Positions 43,610 through 51,826 of a stretch of DNA of 64,000 bases are shown in pieces. The notes under the pieces are model-generated. The model had not been told where the DNA came from and searched no databases. It worked only from the letters and a program-made list of their open reading frames with translations. The translations under genes were made by a program, and so were the position numbers. The stretch comes from Polaribacter sp. ALD11 (GTDB lineage Bacteria > Bacteroidota > Bacteroidia > Flavobacteriales > Flavobacteriaceae): assembly GCF_002831685.1 (NCBI RefSeq), contig NZ_CP025119.1, positions 1,882,001-1,946,000 of the forward strand. The letters run 5' to 3'. How positions within the stretch are numbered: position 1 is the first letter of the stretch; the number at the start of each line of letters is the position of its first letter.

Positions 43610-44560
43610 ATGAAATTACAAACCAATATATCAATTAAAAAAACACCAAAGAACCTAATCAATTATTCTTCTAAGATACTTTTGTTGGGTTCTTGTTTTT
43701 CAGAAAATATTGGTAATCAGCTTTCTTATTTTAAGTTTCAGTCGAATCAGAATCCGTTTGGAATTCTATTTCATCCCAAAGCAATAGAAACCTTAATAAT
43801 AAAAGCAATTAATGAAGAAAGGTATACCGAAAAAGATTTAATTTTTAACAATGAACGCTGGCATTCTTTTGATGCACATTCTAACTTAAGTTCTGTTGAT
43901 AAAAACGAACTTTTAGTTAATTTAAATGCAGCATTAATTCAAACTAAAAAACAACTCGAAGAAGCAACACATATTATAATAACTTTAGGTACTTCTTGGG
44001 TCTATAGATTTATAGAAACAGATGCAATTGTAGCAAACTGTCATAAAGTTCCGCAGAAAAAATTTTTGAAAGAAGTATTATCTGTTGATGAAGTCTCAGA
44101 AATTTTAGACCGCAGTATTGCACTTCTAAAAATGCTAAACGTAGATATTTCTGTTACACTTACAGTTTCTCCTGTTCGTCACTTAAAAGATGGTTTTATA
44201 GAGAATACAAGAAGCAAAGCACACCTAATTGCAGGAATCCACAACGTTGTAAACCCAAAAGATAACATACATTATTTTCCTTCTTATGAAATTGTAATGG
44301 ATGAATTAAGAGAGTATCGTTTTTATAATGAAGACATGATTCACCCGAATAAAATAGCTATTAGTTACATTTGGGAAAAATTTGTTGCAGCTTGGTTTAC
44401 CGAAGCATCACAAATTACGATGCAAGAAATAGAAATAATTCAGAAAGGAATTTCTCACAGACCATTTAATGAAAACTCTGCGCAACATCAACAATTTTTA
44501 GAAACCTTAGCACTTAAAAAGAAAGCAATAATAAAGAAACATTCTTTTATTTCTTTTTAG
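43610..44560 (+). CDS. GSCFA-domain protein
   Basis: A 316-residue protein with the domain's namesake motif in LLLGSCFSENIGNQL (about 28-42), NPFGILFHP, ITLGTSWVYRF and TVSPVRHLKDGF. GSCFA proteins are an SGNH-hydrolase-like group: the Ser in GSCFS, the Asn/His set and the final DMIHPN motif suggest an esterase or acyltransferase fold. No substrate is known. It follows alaS by a single base and has no signal peptide. A terminator-like hairpin lies directly downstream. Confidence 0.92.
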   Translation: MKLQTNISIKKTPKNLINYSSKILLLGSCFSENIGNQLSYFKFQSNQNPFGILFHPKAIETLIIKAINEERYTEKDLIFNNERWHSFDAHSNLSSVDKNELLVNLNAALIQTKKQLEEATHIIITLGTSWVYRFIETDAIVANCHKVPQKKFLKEVLSVDEVSEILDRSIALLKMLNVDISVTLTVSPVRHLKDGFIENTRSKAHLIAGIHNVVNPKDNIHYFPSYEIVMDELREYRFYNEDMIHPNKIAISYIWEKFVAAWFTEASQITMQEIEIIQKGISHRPFNENSAQHQQFLETLALKKKAIIKKHSFISF

Positions 44561-44568
44561 AATAAAAG

Positions 44569-44592
44569 TGAGAAAAGAAAATTAGTTTCTCA
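44569..44592 (+). terminator. Terminator of alaS-GSCFA
   Basis: TGAGAAA (44569-44575) pairs with TTTCTCA (44586-44592), followed by TAAAATTTTATTT. The stem is only seven base pairs and the T-run is broken, so confidence is moderate. Confidence 0.5.
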
Positions 44593-44640
44593 TAAAATTT
44601 TATTTGTACCTTTAAATTTAGTAATATTTCACTAAATAAT

Positions 44641-45033
44641 ATGGCTCAAAAAATTCTTATTGGTATAATCTCTGGGACACTTGTAGGCATCTTTGTTACA
44701 GCTATTGTACTGCCAAAAACACATAACTTATTAGAGTTGTTACTAACAAAAATTACAACAACCTCTGTAATTACAGGAATACTATGTGGTATTTACGCAA
44801 AATTGTCACATTCTAAACTACAAGTGTTTTTTATATCGATACTTATAGGAATTATTATTTTCTACATAAAATATCTATTAACAGGTCAAGATTTAGATGC
44901 CTTAACTATGGGAGCTTTTGTTGGTGCAATGTTAGGTGGTATTTTTGCTATTGTTAGCAAAGCAACACATTCTTACAAAGTGTACACTAGACTGCACAAA
45001 CGAAGAAGAAAAGGTTTCGGTAATTACCGTTAA
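44641..45033 (+). CDS. Small four-helix membrane protein of unknown function
   Basis: A 130-residue protein with four hydrophobic stretches (about 5-25, 40-53, 61-80 and 92-108) containing several small-residue GxxxG-like patterns (GIISGTLVGIFVTAI, MGAFVGAMLGGIFAI). A strongly basic tail ends KRRRKGFGNYR. No family was recognised. It may be a small inner-membrane channel-like or scaffolding protein, but that is not supported further. Its stop overlaps that of the convergent rhodanese gene. Confidence 0.6.
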   Translation: MAQKILIGIISGTLVGIFVTAIVLPKTHNLLELLLTKITTTSVITGILCGIYAKLSHSKLQVFFISILIGIIIFYIKYLLTGQDLDALTMGAFVGAMLGGIFAIVSKATHSYKVYTRLHKRRRKGFGNYR

Positions 45034-45341
45034 TTTAATTCTTTTGCAACATTTTGCCAAGGCCCTCCATTGATAACATCTACGCCGTTTTGAGCTAAAA
45101 ACTGAGTTGCTTGTCCGCTTCTACCTCCACTTTTACAAACTGCAATTACAGGTTTTCCCCAAGATTTAATTTGTTCTATTTCTAATGGAATTAAACTTAA
45201 AACAACATGTTTAGAACCTTCTATATGTCCTTCATCCCATTCAGCTAAAGTTCTAACGTCTAGAATTACCGCCTCTTTTTCTATGTATTCTTTTATTTCT
45301 GTACTCATATCTTTTCTTTTAAAAATGTCAAAAAACCCCAT
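45030..45341 (-). CDS. Rhodanese-like domain protein
   Basis: A 103-residue single-domain rhodanese. The motifs are VILDVRTLAEWDEGHIEGSKHV and the active-site loop AVCKSGGRSGQAT, with catalytic Cys near residue 69. It should accept or transfer sulfane sulfur, or act as a phosphatase-like relative. It starts four bases after the aromatic amino acid hydroxylase gene on the same strand, so the two are likely co-transcribed. The sulfur donor is unknown. It ends in a tail-to-tail overlap with the membrane protein gene. Confidence 0.92.
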   Translation of the reverse strand: MGFFDIFKRKDMSTEIKEYIEKEAVILDVRTLAEWDEGHIEGSKHVVLSLIPLEIEQIKSWGKPVIAVCKSGGRSGQATQFLAQNGVDVINGGPWQNVAKELN

Positions 45342-45345
45342 AATT

Positions 45346-47106
45346 CTATATTTCTGATTGCTCGACGTTTAATAAATTTAATCCGTTTTCTATTAATTTC
45401 TTATAGGTCTCATTTTTTTGTAAAACTAACAAGTAAGAAAGTATTTCTTCTTGTATCAAAAAATGATGCTGCAAAGCTACTTCATAAAGTTCTAAATTCA
45501 ATAACCAATCATTAGAAAAATCTTTTTTCAACTGATTAAAAATAATTGTTAGATTTTTTTCAGAAACTGAGTTTGCTTCACGCATACTCCTTACTTCTTC
45601 ATATAAAGAATACAATGCCCTTTCTTTCTCTGAATACTTTATTTTGTGCGTTTTTGTTTTCGATACTTCACTTTCATCTTTAAAAGAATTGATATCTGCT
45701 GCGCCTCCATATGCAGAAATTACTTCTTTACCAACTGCCATGTCATAAGTTCCCCATTCTGGTTCAAACAAGATTGTTTCATTATGCGTAACCGTACAAT
45801 TTTCAAAAGAAATTATTAATATTTTACCGCGCAAATCTCTAGTACCTGTAATTACATCTCCAACAACTTTTAGTCCGCCTTCAAATTCTAAAAAAATACG
45901 TTTTCCTTCATAAATTTGATACGCTTCTAAATCTCTAGGGCTCATGTTTTCGATAGGAATATTAATTCCTTTTAACTTACCAACAGGACTTCCAAAACCA
46001 CCCTTATGATTCTCTACACCGTGACCAATTAATTCTTTATCTCTATTTGACAAAGCTGTTAAACCAGTAGTTTGAAAATAAATTGGTTTGTTGTTTTCAT
46101 CTGCAATAACGTTGGTAAAAACTCCAGAAATTTGTATTCCTGTACTCAATTCAATCGTTCCTAAATTCTTAGAGTTTATTAATTTCTGTATTCCTTTTAA
46201 ACCACCTTTTCTAATGGCCATTTTATTTGCGAATTGCTCTAGAACCAAACTTAAGTGTGCAAAATCTGGCGTTACAAATAATTGTGGTTGTGGTTTTGTT
46301 ATATCGAAATTTATATTTGCCGTTTCAATAGAATAAGGTGCTTTTTTAACTTCATCTTTCATACACCAAGCACTTTCACCAATAGAAGAAAGCAAACCTG
46401 CTCCGTAAATTTTAGGGTTTTCTAAAGTACCAATTAAACCGTATTCAACAGTCCACCAGTGCAAGTTTCTTATTTGTGCCATTTCAGACAATTCGCCCAT
46501 ATTGTCTTGTAAAAATTCTACTTCTTCTTGTGCTGCATTTATTTCTTTGTCTGAAGAGTTTGGATCTTCTTTTAAGATTGATAAAAGACGAATTGCTTCG
46601 TACATTTCATAATCTTTAGCAGAAGAAATAGCTTTACAACCAATCTCACCAAAACGTCTTAAATACTCTGCGTATTCTGGGTTTGCAATAATAGGCGCAT
46701 GCCCCGCTGCTTCATGAATAATGTCTGGCGCGGGCGTATATTCTATATGATTTATAGTTCTCATATCAGATGCAATTACCAAAACATTATAGGCTTGAAA
46801 CTCCATAAATGCATTTGGCGGAATAAAACCATCTACAGAAACTGCTGCCCAACCGATGTCTTTCAAAATACGATTCATCCCATCCATGTAGGGAATTTCT
46901 TCTGTTGAAATACCCGTTTTGGCGAGTCCTTTTATGTAAGATTTATGTGCAACCTTACTTAGGTAATCAACATTAATTCTCATAACATAACGCCAAACTG
47001 CTTGGTTTTGTGCTGTATATTCTTCATAAGGCTGTTTTACAACAAACTTATGTAAATGTTTGGGTAATTTTTTTGTGACATCATTCAATTGAAACTGCAT
47101 ATTCAT
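45346..47106 (-). CDS. Aromatic amino acid hydroxylase (phenylalanine 4-monooxygenase type) with long C-terminal extension
   Basis: A 586-residue iron- and pterin-dependent hydroxylase. The catalytic domain has HEAAGHAPIIANPEYAEYLRRFG (iron ligands His131 and His136), VDGFIPPNAFMEFQAYNVL and HWWTVEYGLIG (about 218-228). Bacterial PhhA proteins are about 260-300 residues; here about 260 further residues follow (from about 330), including IQISGVFTNV and GTRDLRGKILIISFE-type strands of unknown role. It likely converts phenylalanine to tyrosine. A TAATTTTG box lies at 47135-47128 on this strand, 22 bases before the ATG at 47106. The rhodanese gene follows after four bases. Confidence 0.9.
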   Translation of the reverse strand: MNMQFQLNDVTKKLPKHLHKFVVKQPYEEYTAQNQAVWRYVMRINVDYLSKVAHKSYIKGLAKTGISTEEIPYMDGMNRILKDIGWAAVSVDGFIPPNAFMEFQAYNVLVIASDMRTINHIEYTPAPDIIHEAAGHAPIIANPEYAEYLRRFGEIGCKAISSAKDYEMYEAIRLLSILKEDPNSSDKEINAAQEEVEFLQDNMGELSEMAQIRNLHWWTVEYGLIGTLENPKIYGAGLLSSIGESAWCMKDEVKKAPYSIETANINFDITKPQPQLFVTPDFAHLSLVLEQFANKMAIRKGGLKGIQKLINSKNLGTIELSTGIQISGVFTNVIADENNKPIYFQTTGLTALSNRDKELIGHGVENHKGGFGSPVGKLKGINIPIENMSPRDLEAYQIYEGKRIFLEFEGGLKVVGDVITGTRDLRGKILIISFENCTVTHNETILFEPEWGTYDMAVGKEVISAYGGAADINSFKDESEVSKTKTHKIKYSEKERALYSLYEEVRSMREANSVSEKNLTIIFNQLKKDFSNDWLLNLELYEVALQHHFLIQEEILSYLLVLQKNETYKKLIENGLNLLNVEQSEI

Positions 47107-47234
47107 CTAAATATTGAATTATTCTTACAAAATTACGTATTAAATCAATAATTATTCATTTTATATTTGTTAAATAACAGATGTAACATTTTGTTGTTTT
47201 CTGCTACTAATAATTAACTATAAAGTGGATTATT

Positions 47235-47481
47235 ATGAGTTTTGGTGGTTCTGTAGCGGCAATGATAGCAAGTATAAAAGCGAATAAAAGAACTCGTATT
47301 TCTCTTCCAAAAAAGTAACAAAAGTGAATTGTTCTTCCCAAATAAAGCTACAAAAAACGATTTAAAAGAAGTTCTTGAGAAAGTTCAAAAACAAAACAAT
47401 CGTAGTTTCTTAAAAAACATTGGACTTATTATCATCTTAACAATACTACTATTCTACATAATAAGTATAGATAATTATTAA
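47235..47481 (+). pseudogene. Frameshifted small membrane-protein gene (flavobacterial MSFGGS family)
   Basis: The ATG at 47235 opens a 27-codon frame (MSFGGSVAAMIASIKANKR...) that stops at 47316-47318. The same transcript continues coding one base forward: from 47314 a frame reads SNKSELFFPNKATKNDLKEV, then a hydrophobic segment (NIGLIIILTILLFYI), to a stop at 47479-47481. I recall small flavobacterial proteins that begin MSFGGSV and have just this layout, with a basic N-terminus, a FNKKAT-like centre and a membrane anchor. The break lies in a run of six A (47309-47314): one A fewer would restore one 82-residue frame. It could be a mutation, a homopolymer sequencing error or phase variation. 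Confidence 0.7.
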
Positions 47482-47557
47482 AATAAGAATATTTAAAAAA
47501 ACCACAAGTAACAACTGCTTATCTTTTAATTTTACGCTATCGGTTTCGTGAAAATTT

Positions 47558-47587
47558 AAAAATAAGACAAAAAACTTTCTTATTTTT
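47558..47587 (+). terminator. Hairpin with T-run just before gpmI
   Basis: AAAAATAAGA (47558-47567) pairs perfectly with TCTTATTTTT (47578-47587). It may end transcription of the small frameshifted gene. It finishes only 18 bases before the gpmI ATG, so gpmI transcripts must begin within it or pass through it. Confidence 0.6.
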
Positions 47588-47605
47588 ACTGTTCAATTTT
47601 AGAAA

Positions 47606-49123
47606 ATGAACAAGAAAGTTATCTTAATGATTTTAGATGGTTGGGGAATTACGCAAGACCCAAAAGTATCTGCAATTTACAACGCAAAAACACCTTTTAT
47701 AAACGGTTTGTATGACAAATACCCTCATGCAGAACTAAGAACAGATGGTTTACACGTTGGTTTGCCAGAAGGTCAAATGGGTAATTCGGAAGTTGGTCAC
47801 ATGAATTTAGGTGCTGGTAGAATTGTATATCAAAATTTAGCTAGAATTAACAAAGCAGTTAAAGGAAAAACTTTAGGCAAAGAAAAAGTATTGTTAGATA
47901 CTTTAAAATACGCCAAAGAAAACAACAAAGATGTTCATTTATTAGGTTTGGTTTCTAACGGTGGTATTCATGCTCACATTAATCATATAAAAGGAATTTT
48001 AGATGTTGCCAAAGAAAATGAAGTAGACAACGTGTACTTGCACGCGTTTACAGATGGTAGAGATTGTGATCCTAAATCTGGAACATTTTTCATCAACGAT
48101 ATTCAAGAATACATGAAAGAAAGTACAGGAGAATTGGCTTCTGTTACTGGGCGTTACTATGCAATGGACCGAGACAATAGATGGGAACGCATAAAAGAAG
48201 CATATGATGGTATTGTAAATGGTATTGGTACAAAAACGACGGATGTACTAGCAAAAATGAATGCAAATTATGAAGCAGGAATTACAGATGAGTTTCATAA
48301 ATCGATGATTGTAACCAATGAAGATGGTTCACCTAAAGCACAAATAAAAGAAGGAGATGTTGTTTTATTTTTCAATTATAGAACAGATAGAGGACGAGAA
48401 TTAACAAATGCCTTGTCTCAAAATGATTTTCCAGAATTTGGAATGAAAAAACTAGATTTATACTTTACAACGATTACCATGTATGATGAAAGTTTTAAAG
48501 GAATTAATGTAATTTACAACAGCGATAATATTAAAAACACCTTAGGAGAAGTGCTTTCTAAAGCGGGTAAAAAGCAAATTAGAATTGCGGAAACAGAAAA
48601 ATACCCACATGTTACATTTTTCTTTTCTGGCGGACAAGAGGCTCCGTTTGAAGGAGAGTCTAGAATTTTAAGAAACTCACCAAAAGTGGCGACTTATGAT
48701 TTGCAACCAGAAATGAGTGCTTATGAATTAACAGACGCTTTGTGTGAAGATCTAGAAAAAGGAGAAGCCGATTTTGTTTGTTTAAATTTCGCAAACGGAG
48801 ATATGGTTGGCCATACAGGAATTATGGAAGCAGCTATTAAAGCATGTGAAACCGTAGATAATTGTGCTAAAAAGGTAATTGAAACGGGTTTAAAAAACGG
48901 ATATTCTACTTTACTAATTGCAGATCATGGAAATTGCGAAACAATGATGAACCCAGATGGTTCTCCTCATACAGCCCACACCACAAACCCTGTTCCGTTC
49001 ATTTTAATTGATAATAAAATAAAGTCTATAAAAAGTGGTATCTTGGGCGATATTGCACCAACTATTCTAGATTTAATGAATGTTGAGCAACCAGAAGAAA
49101 TGACACAACATTCGCTATTATAA
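47606..49123 (+). CDS. gpmI: 2,3-bisphosphoglycerate-independent phosphoglycerate mutase
   Basis: A 505-residue glycolytic enzyme interconverting 3- and 2-phosphoglycerate in the cytoplasm. The family marks are LMILDGWGI at the start, MGNSEVGHMNLGAGR with the nucleophilic Ser (about 62), DGRDCDPKSG, TGRYYAMDRDNRWER, and a metal site in FANGDMVGHTG and LLIADHGNCE. Length is normal for the metal-dependent, two-domain class. A hairpin with a T-run lies 18 bases before its start. The thioredoxin-like lipoprotein follows 17 bases after the stop. Confidence 0.97.
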   Translation: MNKKVILMILDGWGITQDPKVSAIYNAKTPFINGLYDKYPHAELRTDGLHVGLPEGQMGNSEVGHMNLGAGRIVYQNLARINKAVKGKTLGKEKVLLDTLKYAKENNKDVHLLGLVSNGGIHAHINHIKGILDVAKENEVDNVYLHAFTDGRDCDPKSGTFFINDIQEYMKESTGELASVTGRYYAMDRDNRWERIKEAYDGIVNGIGTKTTDVLAKMNANYEAGITDEFHKSMIVTNEDGSPKAQIKEGDVVLFFNYRTDRGRELTNALSQNDFPEFGMKKLDLYFTTITMYDESFKGINVIYNSDNIKNTLGEVLSKAGKKQIRIAETEKYPHVTFFFSGGQEAPFEGESRILRNSPKVATYDLQPEMSAYELTDALCEDLEKGEADFVCLNFANGDMVGHTGIMEAAIKACETVDNCAKKVIETGLKNGYSTLLIADHGNCETMMNPDGSPHTAHTTNPVPFILIDNKIKSIKSGILGDIAPTILDLMNVEQPEEMTQHSLL

Positions 49124-49140
49124 AAACAAAAAATTAGAAA

Positions 49141-49671
49141 ATGAGACACCTTTTTTTATTCATATTTACAATTACAATAGCTTCTTGTAGCGCACAGCAA
49201 GAAATAACTGCTACAAAAAATAAAAGTGGAGACCTAGTTGGTTTTGCGAATAAAGAATCTTTTGATCAAACTCCATATAATTCTTGGTTTCATAGAAATT
49301 TTGACACCTACAAACCAGATGCAACAACAATTTCTTCGCTAAAAAGAGAGCTTAAAGGTGTTACAATTAAAGCATTTATGGGTACTTGGTGCGGAGACAG
49401 TAAGAGAGAAACTCCACATTTTTATAAAGTTTTAGAATTGGCAGATTTCAACCTTAAAAATGTAGAAATGGTTACTGTAAATCGTTCAAAGAAAACTCCA
49501 GATAATTTACAAGAAGGTTTAGATCTTAAAAGAGTACCAACATTTATTTTCTATAAAGGCGGTAAAGAAATTGGTCGTTATGTAGAGTATGCTAGAGAAA
49601 CACTAGAAAAAGATATGTTAAAAATCGTCTCTGGAAAAGCATACAAACACTCTTACGACAGCAGTAAATAA
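49141..49671 (+). CDS. Thioredoxin-like lipoprotein with a CGDS active site
   Basis: A 176-residue lipoprotein (FTITIASC lipobox). Its thioredoxin fold spans about 60-165 (VTIKAFMGTWCGDSKRETPHFYKVL, then VPTFIFYKGGKEIGRYVEY). The active site is WCGDS, with one cysteine followed by Ser instead of the usual WCxxC. A single-cysteine site cannot form an internal disulfide, so it may act as a monothiol enzyme or a binding protein. The cis-Pro (RVPTF) is kept. It is located in the envelope. It is followed without a gap by the HAD gene. Confidence 0.85.
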   Translation: MRHLFLFIFTITIASCSAQQEITATKNKSGDLVGFANKESFDQTPYNSWFHRNFDTYKPDATTISSLKRELKGVTIKAFMGTWCGDSKRETPHFYKVLELADFNLKNVEMVTVNRSKKTPDNLQEGLDLKRVPTFIFYKGGKEIGRYVEYARETLEKDMLKIVSGKAYKHSYDSSK

Positions 49672-50070
49672 ATGAATTCCAACAACTTAATTATAGCAGT
49701 AGATTTTGATGGTACCATTGTAGAAGATGGTTATCCTAAAATTGGTACTACACAAATTTTTGCTTTCGAAACTTTAAGGAAACTTCAAAATGAAGGTTAT
49801 CGATTAATACTTTGGACCTACAGAAGTGGCTCTAGACTAGATGAAGCTGTTGCTTTTTGTAAAGATAATGGTGTCGAATTTTATGCTGTAAACAAAAGTT
49901 TCCCTGAAGAAAAATTTGACCCAAAATACAGTAGGAAAATAAATGCAGATTTATTTATAGACGATCGGAACATTGGTGGTTTTATAGGCTGGACAGAGGT
50001 TTACAAACATATTTTTAACTACGAAGCTGTGCCTAAAAAAAAGAAAGGCTTTTTCTCTTTCTTCAAATAA
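49672..50070 (+). CDS. HAD-like hydrolase of unknown substrate (BT0820-type)
   Basis: A 132-residue small HAD-family protein. The nucleophile motif is IAVDFDGTIVED (Asp about 10), motif II is LILWTYRSG, and a C-terminal acidic motif is ADLFIDDRN. This small, cap-less layout matches BT0820-like and similar Bacteroidota proteins with polynucleotide- or sugar-phosphatase relatives. The exact substrate is not known. The ATG directly follows the stop of the thioredoxin-like gene, and a Lys-rich tail ends the protein. Confidence 0.82.
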   Translation: MNSNNLIIAVDFDGTIVEDGYPKIGTTQIFAFETLRKLQNEGYRLILWTYRSGSRLDEAVAFCKDNGVEFYAVNKSFPEEKFDPKYSRKINADLFIDDRNIGGFIGWTEVYKHIFNYEAVPKKKKGFFSFFK

Positions 50071-50102
50071 GTATTTCAGCATACTATTTCCTTAAATTAT
50101 AC

Positions 50103-50110
50103 TAACTTTG
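50103..50110 (+). promoter_or_regulatory. -7 box of map
   Basis: TAACTTTG matches TAnnTTTG and ends 18 bases before the ATG at 50129. It covers the alternative TTG start of the longer map frame, which argues for the shorter protein. Confidence 0.55.
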
Positions 50111-50128
50111 CGGTTCAATTTTTTTAAC

Positions 50129-50932
50129 ATGATCAAAATTAAGACCAAAGAAGAAATAGAATTGATGCGTGAAAGCGCTTTAATCGTTTCTAAAACACTA
50201 GGTATGCTTGCAAAAGAAGTAAAACCTGGAGTTTCCACTTTATATTTAGATAAATTAGCAGAAGATTTTATTAGAGCAGAAGGCGCAATTCCTGGTTTCT
50301 TAGGTTTGTACGACTTCCCTAATACGTTATGTATGAGCCCTAATGCTCAAGTAGTACATGGTATTCCGAATAAAGAACCTTTAAAAGAAGGCGATATTAT
50401 TTCTATAGATTGTGGTGCTAAGAAAAACGGCTTTTACGGCGATCATGCTTACACATTCGCTGTTGGTGAAATTGATATTGAAACAAGAAAATTATTAGAC
50501 GTAACTAGAGAAAGTTTATACGTTGGTATTCGCGAATTTAAAGCAGGTAATAGAGTTGGAGACGTTGGTTATGCAATTCAGAAATTTACAGAAGATCGTG
50601 GTTACGGTGTTGTAAGAGAATTGGTTGGTCATGGTTTGGGTAGAGAAATGCACGAAGACCCTGAAATGCCAAATTACGGTAAAAGAGGTAGAGGAAAGAA
50701 ATTTGTTGAGGGAATGGTGGTTGCTATAGAACCAATGACAAATCTAGGAACTCACAAAATAAAACAACATGCAGACGGTTGGACAATTACAACGTTAGAT
50801 AACAAACCTTCTGCACATTTTGAGCATGATATCGCTATATTAAACGGTAAACCAGAATTGCTTTCTACATTTAAATATGTGCATGAGGCTTTAGGAATTG
50901 TTACGAATGAAGAAGATGAATTTAGACAATAA
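50129..50932 (+). CDS. map: Methionine aminopeptidase, type I
   Basis: A 267-residue enzyme removing the initiator methionine from new proteins. The five metal ligands are recognisable in SIDCGAKKNGFYGDHAYTF (two Asp), GHGLGREMHEDP (His), VAIEPMT (Glu) and HFEHDIAI (Glu). The conserved N-terminal MIKIKTKEEIELMRESA fixes the start at 50129, seven codons after a TTG that overlaps the promoter box. Length and motifs are typical. A methyltransferase follows 10 bases downstream. Confidence 0.96.
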   Translation: MIKIKTKEEIELMRESALIVSKTLGMLAKEVKPGVSTLYLDKLAEDFIRAEGAIPGFLGLYDFPNTLCMSPNAQVVHGIPNKEPLKEGDIISIDCGAKKNGFYGDHAYTFAVGEIDIETRKLLDVTRESLYVGIREFKAGNRVGDVGYAIQKFTEDRGYGVVRELVGHGLGREMHEDPEMPNYGKRGRGKKFVEGMVVAIEPMTNLGTHKIKQHADGWTITTLDNKPSAHFEHDIAILNGKPELLSTFKYVHEALGIVTNEEDEFRQ

Positions 50933-50942
50933 TTAATAATTC

Positions 50943-51713
50943 GTGTCTATATTTAAAACCATATTAAACACCATACCAAGACCCTTATTAATTAAGGCAA
51001 GCTATTGGGTTAAACCAGCAATTTCTTGGTACTTAAAAGGTGATAATTTTACAGATCCCATAGATGGTAGAAGTTTTAAAAAATTTCTACCTTATGGTTA
51101 TGGTAATCAAAGAGAAAATGCACTTTCTCCATCTACTTTATCATTAGAAAGACACCGGTTAATGTGGTTGTTTTTAAAAGATGAAACTATTTTTTTTACT
51201 TCAACAAAAAAACTAAAAGTTTTACACATTGCACCAGAACAATGTTTCTTAGATATTTTTAGAAAACAGAAAAATCTAGATTATATTACTTCAGATTTAG
51301 AATCTCCTATTGCAGATGTAAAAGCAGACATTTGCGATTTACCTTTTAAAGAAAACGAATTTGATGTAGTTTTTTGTAATCATGTTTTAGAACATATTAC
51401 AGATGACACAAAGGCAATGCTAGAATTATATAGAGTTTTAAAACCTGGCGGATTTGGTATCTTTCAAATTCCGCAAGACTTGTCTAGAGAAAAAACTTTT
51501 GAAGATGACACTATTGTAGACAGAAAAGAACGCGCTAAAATATTCGGGCAATACGACCATGTTAGAGTTTATGGACGAGATTATTTTGATAAGCTACGTG
51601 CTATCGGATTTAAAGTTGATGAAGTTGATTATACACAAAAAATTACTTCAGAAAAACGAGAACGATTTTGTTTAATGCAAAATGAAATTCTTCCTGTTTG
51701 CTATAAATTATAG
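50943..51713 (+). CDS. Class I SAM-dependent methyltransferase
   Basis: A 256-residue protein starting at a GTG. The methyltransferase part has a modified motif I (KVLHIAPEQCFLDIF instead of the usual glycine-rich loop), an acidic motif II (ITSDLESP), DVVFCNHVLEHITDD and LKPGGFGIFQIPQDL. This is the Methyltransf_11-like layout found in many biosynthetic clusters. The N-terminal 80 residues include a WLFLKDE helix and a SFKKFLPYGYG segment. The substrate is not evident. It lies 10 bases after map and may be co-transcribed. Confidence 0.85.
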   Translation: MSIFKTILNTIPRPLLIKASYWVKPAISWYLKGDNFTDPIDGRSFKKFLPYGYGNQRENALSPSTLSLERHRLMWLFLKDETIFFTSTKKLKVLHIAPEQCFLDIFRKQKNLDYITSDLESPIADVKADICDLPFKENEFDVVFCNHVLEHITDDTKAMLELYRVLKPGGFGIFQIPQDLSREKTFEDDTIVDRKERAKIFGQYDHVRVYGRDYFDKLRAIGFKVDEVDYTQKITSEKRERFCLMQNEILPVCYKL

Positions 51714-51826
51714 CGTGTTAGTGTAAGCTTTTTTACGATGGTTTTACAGTAAGTTACAAAACATAATTACCGCCCAAGAAAACCTGTTAGGAACTTCCGA
51801 AAGTGAGCAAAAACCAACAATAAAAC

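Noticed and set aside
47309..47318. Programmed -1 frameshift at A-AAA-AAG
   Set aside because: The downstream coding frame is +1 relative to the start; the -1 frame gives only a short unrelated peptide before a stop.
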